Below, one piece after another: positions 17,353 through 25,983 of a stretch of DNA of 64,000 nucleotides. A program made the translations under genes and the position numbers. The stretch spans positions 1-64,000 of the forward strand of contig CAIXZH010000027.1 in the NCBI GenBank assembly GCA_903923905.1. Reading direction: 5' to 3'. The notes beneath the pieces are model-generated. The model searched no databases, was not told the origin of the DNA, and saw nothing but the letters and a program-made list of their open reading frames with translations. This stretch comes from an uncultured Bacteroidia bacterium (GTDB taxonomy: Bacteria; Bacteroidota; Bacteroidia; Bacteroidales; Prolixibacteraceae). Each line of letters opens with the position of its first letter. Within the stretch, counting starts at the first letter, position 1.

Positions 17353-18171
17353 TTATCGGTCAGCCCCTTCAATCAATTTGAGTTCTGACTTATTATTGAT
17401 CAGGACCGTATGATTAAAGTAATCGTTATTCGGAAGTTGCAACGTGTAATTCCGGACAAAGGCTATTGAGACCTCCCCGCTTTTAAGGGTGCAGTTCAGC
17501 AGGTGACCCCCTTTGGTTTTGTCGGATGAAAGGAAGTGGAAGTGATAAGCATCCATATTGACCTCTTTGAGGTATTTAGGGAATTTGTAACCAATAAGAG
17601 TCCCCTGCTGATCGACGAATGTGAAGACACCCTGTTTCTTATACGCTTCAATCAACCGTTTATAGGGTTTCTCCTGCTTTGGAACACTCCGGATAACCAC
17701 AGAATCAAACTTTCCGGTAATCTGATAGGCATAGATTAGATTGGGTTTAGACAATGCACTATCCAGGTCATTCTCGAGCGATTTAATCTTTGTCGGATGA
17801 CTTACCCGAATTGTGGTATCCGCGTGGAAATTGCAGATTGCAGCAAAGGGAGTCTTAACCGAGTCAGCCATCGTCAGGATCCTGGAATCGGAGGTAGCCT
17901 TGTAACAATGACCCTCAAACAGAATTAATTCACCGTCAAGGGCATTGAAGGTCCCGATACCGAAATTCCCCTGCTGCTTCAATTCACCGACAGTCATTTC
18001 ACCGTCATATACCCCTTCCAGCAAGGCACTTAATGTGGAATACTGATGGATTGAATTATTCTTTGAAGCCGACGGCTGGTCCGGGTGAAAACACCCGCTT
18101 AGGCCAATTGAACTGCCAATTGCAAGACAGAAAGTGAGAATTGTTCCAATGATTGATGGTTTATTTTTCAC
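17353..18171 (-). CDS. Alpha-acetolactate decarboxylase, lipoprotein form
   Basis: A 272-residue enzyme of the BudA/AldC family, which converts acetolactate to acetoin. Family blocks are YSTLSALLEGVYDGEMTVGE, GNFGIGTFNALDGELILFEG, TPFAAICNF and the zinc site HFH with a third His eleven residues on (His210, His212, His223 with the start used here). The GTG at 18171 gives a lipoprotein signal ending GLSGC (Cys27); an in-frame TTG at 18207 would add 12 polar residues before it. Membrane anchoring outside the cytoplasm is unusual, since acetolactate is made inside the cell. No acetolactate synthase is in the window. It is the last gene of a minus-strand run. Confidence 0.87.
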   Translation of the reverse strand: MKNKPSIIGTILTFCLAIGSSIGLSGCFHPDQPSASKNNSIHQYSTLSALLEGVYDGEMTVGELKQQGNFGIGTFNALDGELILFEGHCYKATSDSRILTMADSVKTPFAAICNFHADTTIRVSHPTKIKSLENDLDSALSKPNLIYAYQITGKFDSVVIRSVPKQEKPYKRLIEAYKKQGVFTFVDQQGTLIGYKFPKYLKEVNMDAYHFHFLSSDKTKGGHLLNCTLKSGEVSIAFVRNYTLQLPNNDYFNHTVLINNKSELKLIEGADR

Positions 18172-18288
18172 CCTTGCAGGGCATTTGGTAAGATCGGAAT
18201 TTTTCAATGCGATAGATATTAAGTTCTATGTTAAAACGATCTGCACGCTGCTATTGTTTAGAATATAAATTAAGAATATTGGAGTCAT

Positions 18289-19617
18289 TTAATATTCAGG
18301 AAGCTTCCACGGTTTGCGGTATTCAGGGATGACCAATCGGTTGGCGGCTTCGCTGTTGGTGAATTTGTTTTTCGCATCGTCCCAGAGGAGCACCGATTCG
18401 CCAGCACGTCCTGCAATATTGGCCATGTGTACATGAAGAGCCGCTGCACGTCCGATCTCAGGGGGGCAGACAGGAGTCTGACGCGATTTAACACAATCGA
18501 GAAAGTTGTGCACATGCTCGTTATGAGAATCTTTTCCTTCGATGAATTTATACTCTTCAGTTCTGAATTTTTTGGTTTTTTGATCTGTCTCGGGGTAAAC
18601 AGTCAGGTTGGTCCGGTCTGTGACTATCGTTGCCTGATCGCCTACGAAAGCTATGCCGTAGGTCATATCCCATGGGCCGCGCTGCAATCCCGCCGTGAGG
18701 TCATAATTAATGACGAAGTCACTCTTAGGATAACAAATGGTCATCGTATCAAACGTTTCACGTGCCTTCTTTTCGTGCGAAGTATTACCGGCATAGGTTA
18801 GTATTTTATCGGGTGCTATGGTAATCCCTTTTGCCCAGAGACCCATGTCGACCAGATGAACACCCCAGTCGGAAGCGAGTCCTCCGCCATAATCCCAGAA
18901 ATGGCGCCAGGAACCGTGAAACCTGTTTTTATTAAATGGTCTAAGCGGGGCAGGACCGAGCCACATATCATAATCAACTCCTGGGGGAACAGGACTGTCG
19001 GGGACGATATCTGCACCAATACCATATTCAAAATTTGCCCAGATATTAATTTTCCGGAGAGTCCCAATGTTACCGGTTTTAATCAGTTCCATTGCTTTTT
19101 GAAAGATGAAACCTGACCGCTGCTGTTGCCCTACCTGAACAACCTGTTTATGTTTGCCGGCAGCCCTTACCATGATGTTGCACTCTTCAATTGAGTTGGC
19201 CATCGGCTTTTCGACGTAGACATCTTTTCCTGCTTCGAGACAAGCCACCATGATCAGGCAATGCCAATGGTCGGGTGTTCCGATAAAAACGGCATCGATA
19301 TCCTTCTGCTCCAGCATCTTTCTGAAATCTTTGTAAAGTTTGGGATGCTGATTGAATTTTTTGCTGAGTTCAGCCCCCTTTTCATTCAGCACATTTTCAT
19401 CAACATCGCAAAGGGCCGTGCAGGTTACCCCCGGGTAATCGAGGCTTTGGCACAGATCGCCGAAACCCATGCTCCGACACCCTACAAGGGCTACATTGAT
19501 TTTGTCGCTCGGCAAGGTTTTGTCTGCCCAAACCGGGGATGGAATGATACTGAAAATGCCAATTCCGGCAGAAGAAAATGCCGATTGTCTGATAAATTCT
19601 CTGCGGTTTGATTCCAT
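18289..19617 (-). CDS. Tat-exported Gfo/Idh/MocA family oxidoreductase
   Basis: A 442-residue protein with a twin-arginine signal (SNRREFIRQSAFSSAG). The Rossmann fold begins INVALVGCRSMGFGDL; the family catalytic loop is complete, TPDHWHCLIMVACLEAGKD followed by YVEKPMANS. The second domain has GVDYDMWLGPAPLRPF and WDYGGGLASDWGVHLVDMG, as in the large secreted group common in Bacteroidota and Planctomycetes. It lies 23 bases after a small secreted protein gene and before the acetolactate decarboxylase. Substrate unknown; periplasmic sugar oxidation or a redox-assisted glycosidase reaction is possible. Confidence 0.86.
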   Translation of the reverse strand: MESNRREFIRQSAFSSAGIGIFSIIPSPVWADKTLPSDKINVALVGCRSMGFGDLCQSLDYPGVTCTALCDVDENVLNEKGAELSKKFNQHPKLYKDFRKMLEQKDIDAVFIGTPDHWHCLIMVACLEAGKDVYVEKPMANSIEECNIMVRAAGKHKQVVQVGQQQRSGFIFQKAMELIKTGNIGTLRKINIWANFEYGIGADIVPDSPVPPGVDYDMWLGPAPLRPFNKNRFHGSWRHFWDYGGGLASDWGVHLVDMGLWAKGITIAPDKILTYAGNTSHEKKARETFDTMTICYPKSDFVINYDLTAGLQRGPWDMTYGIAFVGDQATIVTDRTNLTVYPETDQKTKKFRTEEYKFIEGKDSHNEHVHNFLDCVKSRQTPVCPPEIGRAAALHVHMANIAGRAGESVLLWDDAKNKFTNSEAANRLVIPEYRKPWKLPEY

Positions 19618-19640
19618 GATCGGGTTTTTAATACTAGATT

Positions 19641-20342
19641 TTAAAAAATAATTTCTATCTCCTTATCCTTGATTAAATTCCACGCGGCTACAAAACTGTG
19701 TTCGTCCGCAATCAGTACCTTGTTTTTCCTCAGCATCTTTTTTACGAGTTTCTGATTGGGTTTATTAAACTTTGAAAGCAATGAGCTGCGGTTCATCTTA
19801 AGGGGGGAATATCCCTTATCTGCACTGTAAATATAATAATAAAAAGAGGGTTGAAAGGCGAGGCCAAATTTATTATAAGAGGTATCGCAGGTTTCCAGAT
19901 CGACCTTTCGGTAAACGAGCAGCGAAACTTTACCATCGCTCAACACCTCGAAAAAACGTTCTTCATGCAATAACCCGTTGTAATACTGGCGGCGAAAAAC
20001 CCGGTGTTCCCCTTTGTCATCTGTGAATGAAAATCCTTTAAGACTTATTTTGTCAATAATAATCTGGGCAGAAATCACCGCATTATAGTAAATTAGCTCA
20101 TCCTTGAAGGAACTGTATCTCAATCCAAGGTTACCGATCTTTATCCCGTCAAGGAACTCAATCTCCCCAAAGATGAACTTATCGGTCAAATAGGGCGATC
20201 CTGAATAACCTGGATATGGAATAAACCGGGTTCCTTTTATTTTTTCAGCATTCCCATTTTTATGCAAGGTCTCCTGCGCGGTAACAGATAGAGCAGTGAG
20301 AAGTCCCAAAATAGTGATAATCAAAAGTATCCTGTTAGTCAT
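19641..20342 (-). CDS. Secreted protein of unknown function
   Basis: A 233-residue protein with a Sec signal (LLIITILGLLTALSVTAQ). I do not recognise a family. The mature part is rich in beta-type segments and aromatic residues (YYNAVISAQIIIDKISLKGF, FQPSFYYYIYSADKGYSPL), with a basic stretch LVKKMLRKNK near the C-terminus. It begins one base after the stop of the plug-domain protein and is probably translated from the same mRNA as the TonB receptor set, so a role in that envelope system is inferred. Confidence 0.7.
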   Translation of the reverse strand: MTNRILLIITILGLLTALSVTAQETLHKNGNAEKIKGTRFIPYPGYSGSPYLTDKFIFGEIEFLDGIKIGNLGLRYSSFKDELIYYNAVISAQIIIDKISLKGFSFTDDKGEHRVFRRQYYNGLLHEERFFEVLSDGKVSLLVYRKVDLETCDTSYNKFGLAFQPSFYYYIYSADKGYSPLKMNRSSLLSKFNKPNQKLVKKMLRKNKVLIADEHSFVAAWNLIKDKEIEIIF

Positions 20343-20343
20343 G

Positions 20344-21957
20344 TTAGTTTACCTCAAAAATTTGTTCTTTATAAAAAACTGATCCATCACTGGTTGTACC
20401 ACGTACTATAAGCTTAAAGTTGCCACGGATATCAGATGTTTGAAAATCGAGTCTCACTGTTTCTTCAGGTTTTTGGGATGGTTTCCAGAGTAATACTTTG
20501 CGGAAATCAGGCTCGTTTTGTAGTTTTTCAGAAGGGATAATTAGTATTGCAGCAGGCTGATTGACATCCAGGTTGAATTTGATCAGCTCGTCAGATTCCG
20601 CGATACGCGAAAAATTCGATTTTGAGGTATAAATAGCCACAACACCCTGGAACGCCAAATCACCATAAAACCGTTCACTAAGGCAAATCTCTACCCGGTC
20701 TATATCTTTCGAACCAAGGGTTTTAATAATATTCAGATCGTGAATCGGGATTCCATCGATTAAAAGTAAGGGAGCTTTTTCAAAATAGGTGCGCATGGCG
20801 CTATTTAAAACCTGTAATGATGGAATACGGTTATAAGCCCTGAATTTGACCCCGGGCAGGAGTTCCCGGGAGATCTCTGTGAAGTCGGGCAGATCGATGA
20901 AAGGGTGCGGGTCGACTACTGAGGTTGGAACACCGTAAAAAGGATATGCCTCCGCTTTTGGCCTGGATCCCGACTGGATCGTAATCTCCTGCTGGTTAAA
21001 TATTTTACTGAAGGTGAGTGCCTCAATATTTTGTGCTGCGATCTTTCGGAGTTCCGTTGAAACAGTCCAATTTTCAAACGAAGAAATAGCTGCAGGAATA
21101 CTGTCCGGATGATTCAGAACAATTTTCAGAAGCCGTTTTTTCTCCGGATCGAGCCCTTGGATCACAACCGGTATATTTCCGTAATAATTGTCAAATTGAA
21201 AATTAAAATACCCATCTGCACCGGTTTTGTAAAAGTTGAATCTGGGAATTGAATCGGGAATCGAAAGGAAAACAATCCCGTTTTTAAATGGCTCACCGGT
21301 TTTAAGATCTTTGACAAATCCTTCAAGAATTATCCCATCTTTCTCAATAAGCTGATCTTTTTTAGGCTTGAGGCTTTTTACAAAACTTCCTGAGTTGTAA
21401 CCCAAGGTTGTCTCAGCAACACTAACAGAGAGGTTCCCTTTTATTCGGGAGAGTAATTTACCTGGTAAATGAATCGTTGCCTGTACTTTGCTTCTTGTTT
21501 GCCTGATTTTATCAATTCCTTCGATTTCCAGGTCATTGACCGGCTTTTCAGTAACGGTTCTGATGTCTGATGATCGTGTTGCAGAACCACCTTCCGGAAT
21601 GCCGGTAAACCGGTTGCAAATGTATATCTCATTGAATGTTAATGTCGGATTGTTTCGTGCTGAGGTATAAAGCAGATAGCAGCCGGTACTTAGGGAATCA
21701 GGCAGGTAAATAAATCCATCAGTCTGTTGATCAGTAATTTTCTTGTTGATTTCAACAATTTTTTTTCCGCTGGTGTTCAAGAGATCGATATGAACGATTC
21801 CCGCGGATTCATTTTCAGGACCAAATATTTTAAACAATAGGGTCTCACCACTGGTATACAGATCACGATCGGTAAAGAGACTGAAGTACTTTCTTTCCTG
21901 AGTCTTTCCGGTTACGGCGACAAAGAGTAGTAACAAAATAAGTAATTTTCTTTTCAC
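20344..21957 (-). CDS. Macroglobulin-like and TonB-plug domain secreted protein without barrel
   Basis: A 537-residue secreted protein starting at GTG (signal LLILLLLFVAVTGKTQ). The N-terminal 120 residues resemble a macroglobulin MG domain (FTDRDLYTSGETLLFKIFGP, GIVHIDLLNTSGKKIVEI). A carboxypeptidase-regulatory-like segment (GFVKDLKTGEPFKNGIVFLS) follows near residue 210, and a TonB receptor plug domain near 385-450 (APLLLIDGIPIHDLNIIKTL, DIDRVEICLSERFYG). There is no outer-membrane barrel. Bacteroidota have many such proteins, often longer; their task is unknown. It follows the DUF4249 gene by 67 bases and the secreted protein gene follows after one base. Confidence 0.75.
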   Translation of the reverse strand: MKRKLLILLLLFVAVTGKTQERKYFSLFTDRDLYTSGETLLFKIFGPENESAGIVHIDLLNTSGKKIVEINKKITDQQTDGFIYLPDSLSTGCYLLYTSARNNPTLTFNEIYICNRFTGIPEGGSATRSSDIRTVTEKPVNDLEIEGIDKIRQTRSKVQATIHLPGKLLSRIKGNLSVSVAETTLGYNSGSFVKSLKPKKDQLIEKDGIILEGFVKDLKTGEPFKNGIVFLSIPDSIPRFNFYKTGADGYFNFQFDNYYGNIPVVIQGLDPEKKRLLKIVLNHPDSIPAAISSFENWTVSTELRKIAAQNIEALTFSKIFNQQEITIQSGSRPKAEAYPFYGVPTSVVDPHPFIDLPDFTEISRELLPGVKFRAYNRIPSLQVLNSAMRTYFEKAPLLLIDGIPIHDLNIIKTLGSKDIDRVEICLSERFYGDLAFQGVVAIYTSKSNFSRIAESDELIKFNLDVNQPAAILIIPSEKLQNEPDFRKVLLWKPSQKPEETVRLDFQTSDIRGNFKLIVRGTTSDGSVFYKEQIFEVN

Positions 21958-22024
21958 GTTAAAATCTTTGTTTTAAATTGTCTGAATGGTGATCCTGATC
22001 CTTTTGATTTGCAAATTGACACAA

Positions 22025-23092
22025 TTAGTCTTGCCACCATGAAGGTTGGTCAACTCCTGGTTTTGATTTCGTAGCCCGTACAATTCCATTAAAAGGAATA
22101 ACGGGATACTGGAAAAGTTGTCTCAAAGTAATGGTGCCGGTTGGCGATGATAGATTAAAATAATAGCGAACCTGCTGGCAGGAGTTTAAGTCGAAATAAC
22201 CCCAGGCAATCTTGGTCGAATCTGTTTTGCATTTGATATTGCCATAAATTTGAGTCTGAATCGGATCGAATATGCTGCCGGTAGCGGCAAACTGACTATT
22301 GAGTTGCTGATGATAATTGTAAGAACCTGCAGAGGTTCCATATTGTTCAATAATTAAAATCCACCCATTTGAAACCAGGGTATCGGAATAGAGATAATCC
22401 AATACATTATATGATACTGTTAAAAGGGGCTGCTTTACGAGCATGTTACTCTGGCTAAAATTGGCAGGTCCGGCCAGAATAAATTGATTGTTTTCAGTGT
22501 AGGAGTACCATCCATAGGCGGTATGAAACTCTCCCGGGATCGAATCCCAGGTCCATTCCAATATAGATCTCACATCAAACCGGTAATGTGATAATGCAGT
22601 TGTAACCGGAAGATCGGCATCAACCTCTCTTAAATTCTTCACCACAGCTTCAGGAACAGTACCTCCATTGTTAACATAGACCTTTTGGACCACGTTTGTG
22701 GTATAGAAATTTGCCATTGCAGGCAACGGTGGCATTGTAACTACTTCAGATTCATAAGTATCCTTTGATAATATAATTCTAAGTTTATAACTATTTCCAC
22801 TCACCGGAGCTGAATTGAAGAGGTAAATTCCGGCGGTGCTTTCAGTGGCCTCAATTGTTGGTCCACCAGTCTGGATAAGCTGAACTGTAGCGCCGGATAC
22901 TTCAGGTATCTGCACCTGGTCATTAAAAGCACTGGTTCTTGTCAAATGAACAGAATTTCGGGTAAGATCATTGGTAATCAGTGCCTCAACAACGAGCTGT
23001 CCGGAGACATTGTCGATGGCAGGCTGGTAAATCTGCTGGCATGAAACGAAAAGCATCATGAACAGAAACAGATATTTTAGTTCTTTTTGCAT
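22025..23092 (-). CDS. DUF4249 family outer membrane lipoprotein
   Basis: A 355-residue lipoprotein with signal ending MLFVSC (Cys18). It has the DUF4249 start QLVVEALITNDLTRNSVHLT and the Ig-like strand pattern VSGATVQLIQTGGPTIEA, then SGNSYKLRIILSKDTYESE. DUF4249 proteins are nearly always encoded next to a TonB receptor with an STN domain and are thought to be its surface partner, in the way SusD serves SusC. Here the start shares one base with the receptor stop (TAATG), which points to coupled translation. Ligand unknown. Confidence 0.85.
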   Translation of the reverse strand: MQKELKYLFLFMMLFVSCQQIYQPAIDNVSGQLVVEALITNDLTRNSVHLTRTSAFNDQVQIPEVSGATVQLIQTGGPTIEATESTAGIYLFNSAPVSGNSYKLRIILSKDTYESEVVTMPPLPAMANFYTTNVVQKVYVNNGGTVPEAVVKNLREVDADLPVTTALSHYRFDVRSILEWTWDSIPGEFHTAYGWYSYTENNQFILAGPANFSQSNMLVKQPLLTVSYNVLDYLYSDTLVSNGWILIIEQYGTSAGSYNYHQQLNSQFAATGSIFDPIQTQIYGNIKCKTDSTKIAWGYFDLNSCQQVRYYFNLSSPTGTITLRQLFQYPVIPFNGIVRATKSKPGVDQPSWWQD

Positions 23093-25821
23093 TAGAATTT
23101 AAAATTATAGGTGATCGACGGAACAGGAACCCCAATGATTGAAAACGTATACAGGTTATAACTGTTTTGCGATGAATCCTGAATGGATGAACCCTTCTGA
23201 TAAAATACCGAATAGGGATTTTTACGTCCGTAAAAGTTGTAAATCGAAAAGGTCCAGCTCCCTTTCCACATCCGTTTTTTTCGAAGGTTTTCATCAAGAG
23301 TAATGCTGACATCCAAACGGTTATAATCGGGCATCCGGTATTTATTCCTGTCGGAGAAGACAACTACCTGGTAGGCTCCATAGTTGTATTTCTGCTCTGG
23401 TAAGGTAATTGGCCTGCCCGTTGAATAGACAAAATCTCCCGAAAATCGCCAACGCCGACTGATCTTATAATTCATAACCGCTGAAAGATCATGCGGCTTA
23501 TCATAGACTGAGGGGTAAAACGCTCCTCCGTTAATCTTTTCATCGGAGTATTGTCCAGCTGCTTTTTGAAATGCTCTTGAGTAAGTGTAGCTGACCCAGC
23601 CGGTCAACCGTCCTGAATTTTTCTTGGCATAAACTTCAAGGCCATAGGCATAACCTTTGGCCTGCAATAGATCTGATTCGATATATTGATTCATCAGTAT
23701 TTGTGCCCCATTTTTGTAATCCAGAATATTTTGCAGCTTTTTATAATAAATCTCAACCGATGTTTCAAATGGTGCATTTGCCGGATTCTTGAAAAATCCG
23801 AGTGCGATCTGATCGTTAATCAGCGGCGCCAGATTTTGATCGGCCGATTTCCAGTAATCAGAGGGGGTGATCACTGTAGTATTCGAAATCTGACTCACAA
23901 ACTGGTGGATTCGCTGATAGCTTAACCGGATTGATCCGCCGTCTTCCAGATTATATTTCAAAGCCAAACGAGGTTCCAATCCCTGGTAGGATTTAATATT
24001 TGCTCCTGATTTATAGCTTGTTGAGTCAATGATTGAGCTCCTGCTTCTAGAAACTCCGGCGGCATATTGGTAAACCATTCCCGGCCCGTAATCCAGATAA
24101 TTGGTATAGCGCACCCCAAGATTAAGGGTCAGTTTTTCGGTCAGGCTGAGATCGTCATTGGCAAAGAGGGCCATTTCAGCGGATTGTTCATGTCGCAACG
24201 AGGAGGAAATTACGTTGGAGATCGTTTGCGCAGGAGAGATCTGGCCAGGCTTGATCCAATAGCCAATTGCCTGAAATCCGGCATTGATGCGATGTTTGTC
24301 ATTTGGGAAGAGCGAGAGGGCATATTTGAGACTTCCGTATTGAATATTCGACTTCAGTAAGTAATTATTTTCAGTTAGAACGGGATCATGCTGATCTACC
24401 TTAACATTGTATTTCGAGTAAGCCATGCTTAAATTTGAGACTACTTTTTCAGAGATATTCAATTTCCAGTTCAATGAGCCAAGAGTGTTCCCATAATTAT
24501 AAAGGGTGGAGGTATTTAGATTAAAAACATCGCCACTAAGGTAACCTGTCAGTTTAAGATGATTTTTCGGACCAAGTTCAAAATTTGCCGTTCCATTAAG
24601 GTCGTAAAAATGGGCGACACTGTTCATAAATGTCGGATTCTTTGTTTGCTGGAGCAGCCAATCGGAATAGGTGCTTCTCCCGCCAAGCATAAAGGTGCTT
24701 TTCTTCTTTTTGACAAAGGGACCCTCCAGAGTTAATCTGCTATTGATAAGTCCGATGCCTCCATTCATGCGAAGATTTTTATCACTCCCATCTTTAAGTT
24801 GCACATCCATTACGGAGGAGATCCGCTCGCCGTAAGAGGCAGGTATCCCGCCTTTATATAAGGTTACATCTTCAATTGCGTCAGGATTGATCATCGAGAG
24901 GAAGCCAAACAGGTGAGTTGTATTGAAAACCGGCGAGCCATCGAGCAATACAAGGTTCTGATCGGTGTTGCCACCCCTAACATTGAACCCGGACGACATC
25001 TCTCCGACACTCTGAACTCCAGGCATCATCACCATGCTCTTGATCAGGTCAGCCTCACCCATCAGCACAGGAAGCTCTTTAATGGTAACAGCACTCATTT
25101 TTATCATACTCATTTGTGCCTTCGAAGCTTTGGAATTTTCACCTACAACGGTCACTTCACCGATCTTATGGGTCTCCTCGAACAGGTCAAAATCGGCATT
25201 CCCATCCTGGATCAGCTCGATCTTCTGAACCTGATCCTCAAAACTAAGAAAGGATACCTTCAGATGCATTTCACCGGTTGGCATCTCTATCGAATATCTC
25301 CCTTTTGAATTGGTGGCTACCCCAACTTTCGTTTCAGGAACATAAATCACCGCCCCGGCCAGTGGTTCTCCGGTTTTACCGTCAAAAACCCTGCCATGTA
25401 ACTTTGCCCGCTGATAGCGTCCCTGATTCACAGGATCGCCAATAACGAGAACCTGCGATTTATCGCTTCCTGTCTCTGAACGTCCGTCCGCATTGCCCGG
25501 ATAGATAACTACAGAATTTCCCTGGAAAAATTTGAAATTTAAATCCTTTCCTCTAAATGCCTGATTAAGAGCCTGAATCAGCGGTACATCCTTGAAGGTG
25601 CCGGTTATCTCTGCCGATTTAACCCACTCCTCCTTATAAAAGAACCGAATTCCATAATTTTGCTTTAGTGAATTTATAAACTCAGGAAGAGGAGTCTTAT
25701 CAAAACTCCCGGTAATTTTCATCTCCTGTATCTCTTGTGATTGCCCGGGCTGGTTTAAAAGAAGAATTGCAAAAGTCAGAAAAACAGCTTTGTACAAATG
25801 TAATAATTGAAAATCCTTCAC
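23092..25821 (-). CDS. TonB-dependent receptor with STN and carboxypeptidase-like domains
   Basis: A 909-residue outer-membrane receptor starting at GTG. Order of domains: signal (AVFLTFAILLLNQPGQSQ), an STN domain of about residues 35-105 (GSFDKTPLPEFINSLKQNYG), a carboxypeptidase-regulatory-like domain of about 140-225 (GRVFDGKTGEPLAGAVIYVP), a plug of about 240-345 (SVGEMSSGFNVRGGNTDQNL, LFGFLSMINPDAIEDVTLYK) and a 22-strand barrel ending in NFKF. An STN domain usually means signalling to an anti-sigma factor in addition to import, but no FecR/FecI pair is in the window. It is followed by DUF4249, a plug-only protein and a small secreted protein. Confidence 0.92.
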   Translation of the reverse strand: MKDFQLLHLYKAVFLTFAILLLNQPGQSQEIQEMKITGSFDKTPLPEFINSLKQNYGIRFFYKEEWVKSAEITGTFKDVPLIQALNQAFRGKDLNFKFFQGNSVVIYPGNADGRSETGSDKSQVLVIGDPVNQGRYQRAKLHGRVFDGKTGEPLAGAVIYVPETKVGVATNSKGRYSIEMPTGEMHLKVSFLSFEDQVQKIELIQDGNADFDLFEETHKIGEVTVVGENSKASKAQMSMIKMSAVTIKELPVLMGEADLIKSMVMMPGVQSVGEMSSGFNVRGGNTDQNLVLLDGSPVFNTTHLFGFLSMINPDAIEDVTLYKGGIPASYGERISSVMDVQLKDGSDKNLRMNGGIGLINSRLTLEGPFVKKKKSTFMLGGRSTYSDWLLQQTKNPTFMNSVAHFYDLNGTANFELGPKNHLKLTGYLSGDVFNLNTSTLYNYGNTLGSLNWKLNISEKVVSNLSMAYSKYNVKVDQHDPVLTENNYLLKSNIQYGSLKYALSLFPNDKHRINAGFQAIGYWIKPGQISPAQTISNVISSSLRHEQSAEMALFANDDLSLTEKLTLNLGVRYTNYLDYGPGMVYQYAAGVSRSRSSIIDSTSYKSGANIKSYQGLEPRLALKYNLEDGGSIRLSYQRIHQFVSQISNTTVITPSDYWKSADQNLAPLINDQIALGFFKNPANAPFETSVEIYYKKLQNILDYKNGAQILMNQYIESDLLQAKGYAYGLEVYAKKNSGRLTGWVSYTYSRAFQKAAGQYSDEKINGGAFYPSVYDKPHDLSAVMNYKISRRWRFSGDFVYSTGRPITLPEQKYNYGAYQVVVFSDRNKYRMPDYNRLDVSITLDENLRKKRMWKGSWTFSIYNFYGRKNPYSVFYQKGSSIQDSSQNSYNLYTFSIIGVPVPSITYNFKF

Positions 25822-25943
25822 AATTGATGGTTGTCTTGAAGATGAAAAAATCGGAAAATATTGTTAAGTAAAAGTAGTAATATATTAGGTTTCCTTTGCC
25901 TTAGCATACGAAACAATAAAATATTTATCTGTATTTATTGGAG

Positions 25944-25970
25944 TTGGTGCACAATTGTTCAATTGGTGCA
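25944..25970. promoter_or_regulatory. Direct repeat TTGGTGCA upstream of the TonB receptor operon
   Basis: The octamer TTGGTGCA occurs at 25944-25951 and 25963-25970, 19 bases apart, in the 162-base gap between dgt and the receptor. A spacing near two helical turns fits a dimeric activator or repressor site for the receptor operon. No matching protein can be named, and chance is possible. Confidence 0.3.
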
Positions 25971-25983
25971 AACAGAGCAAATA

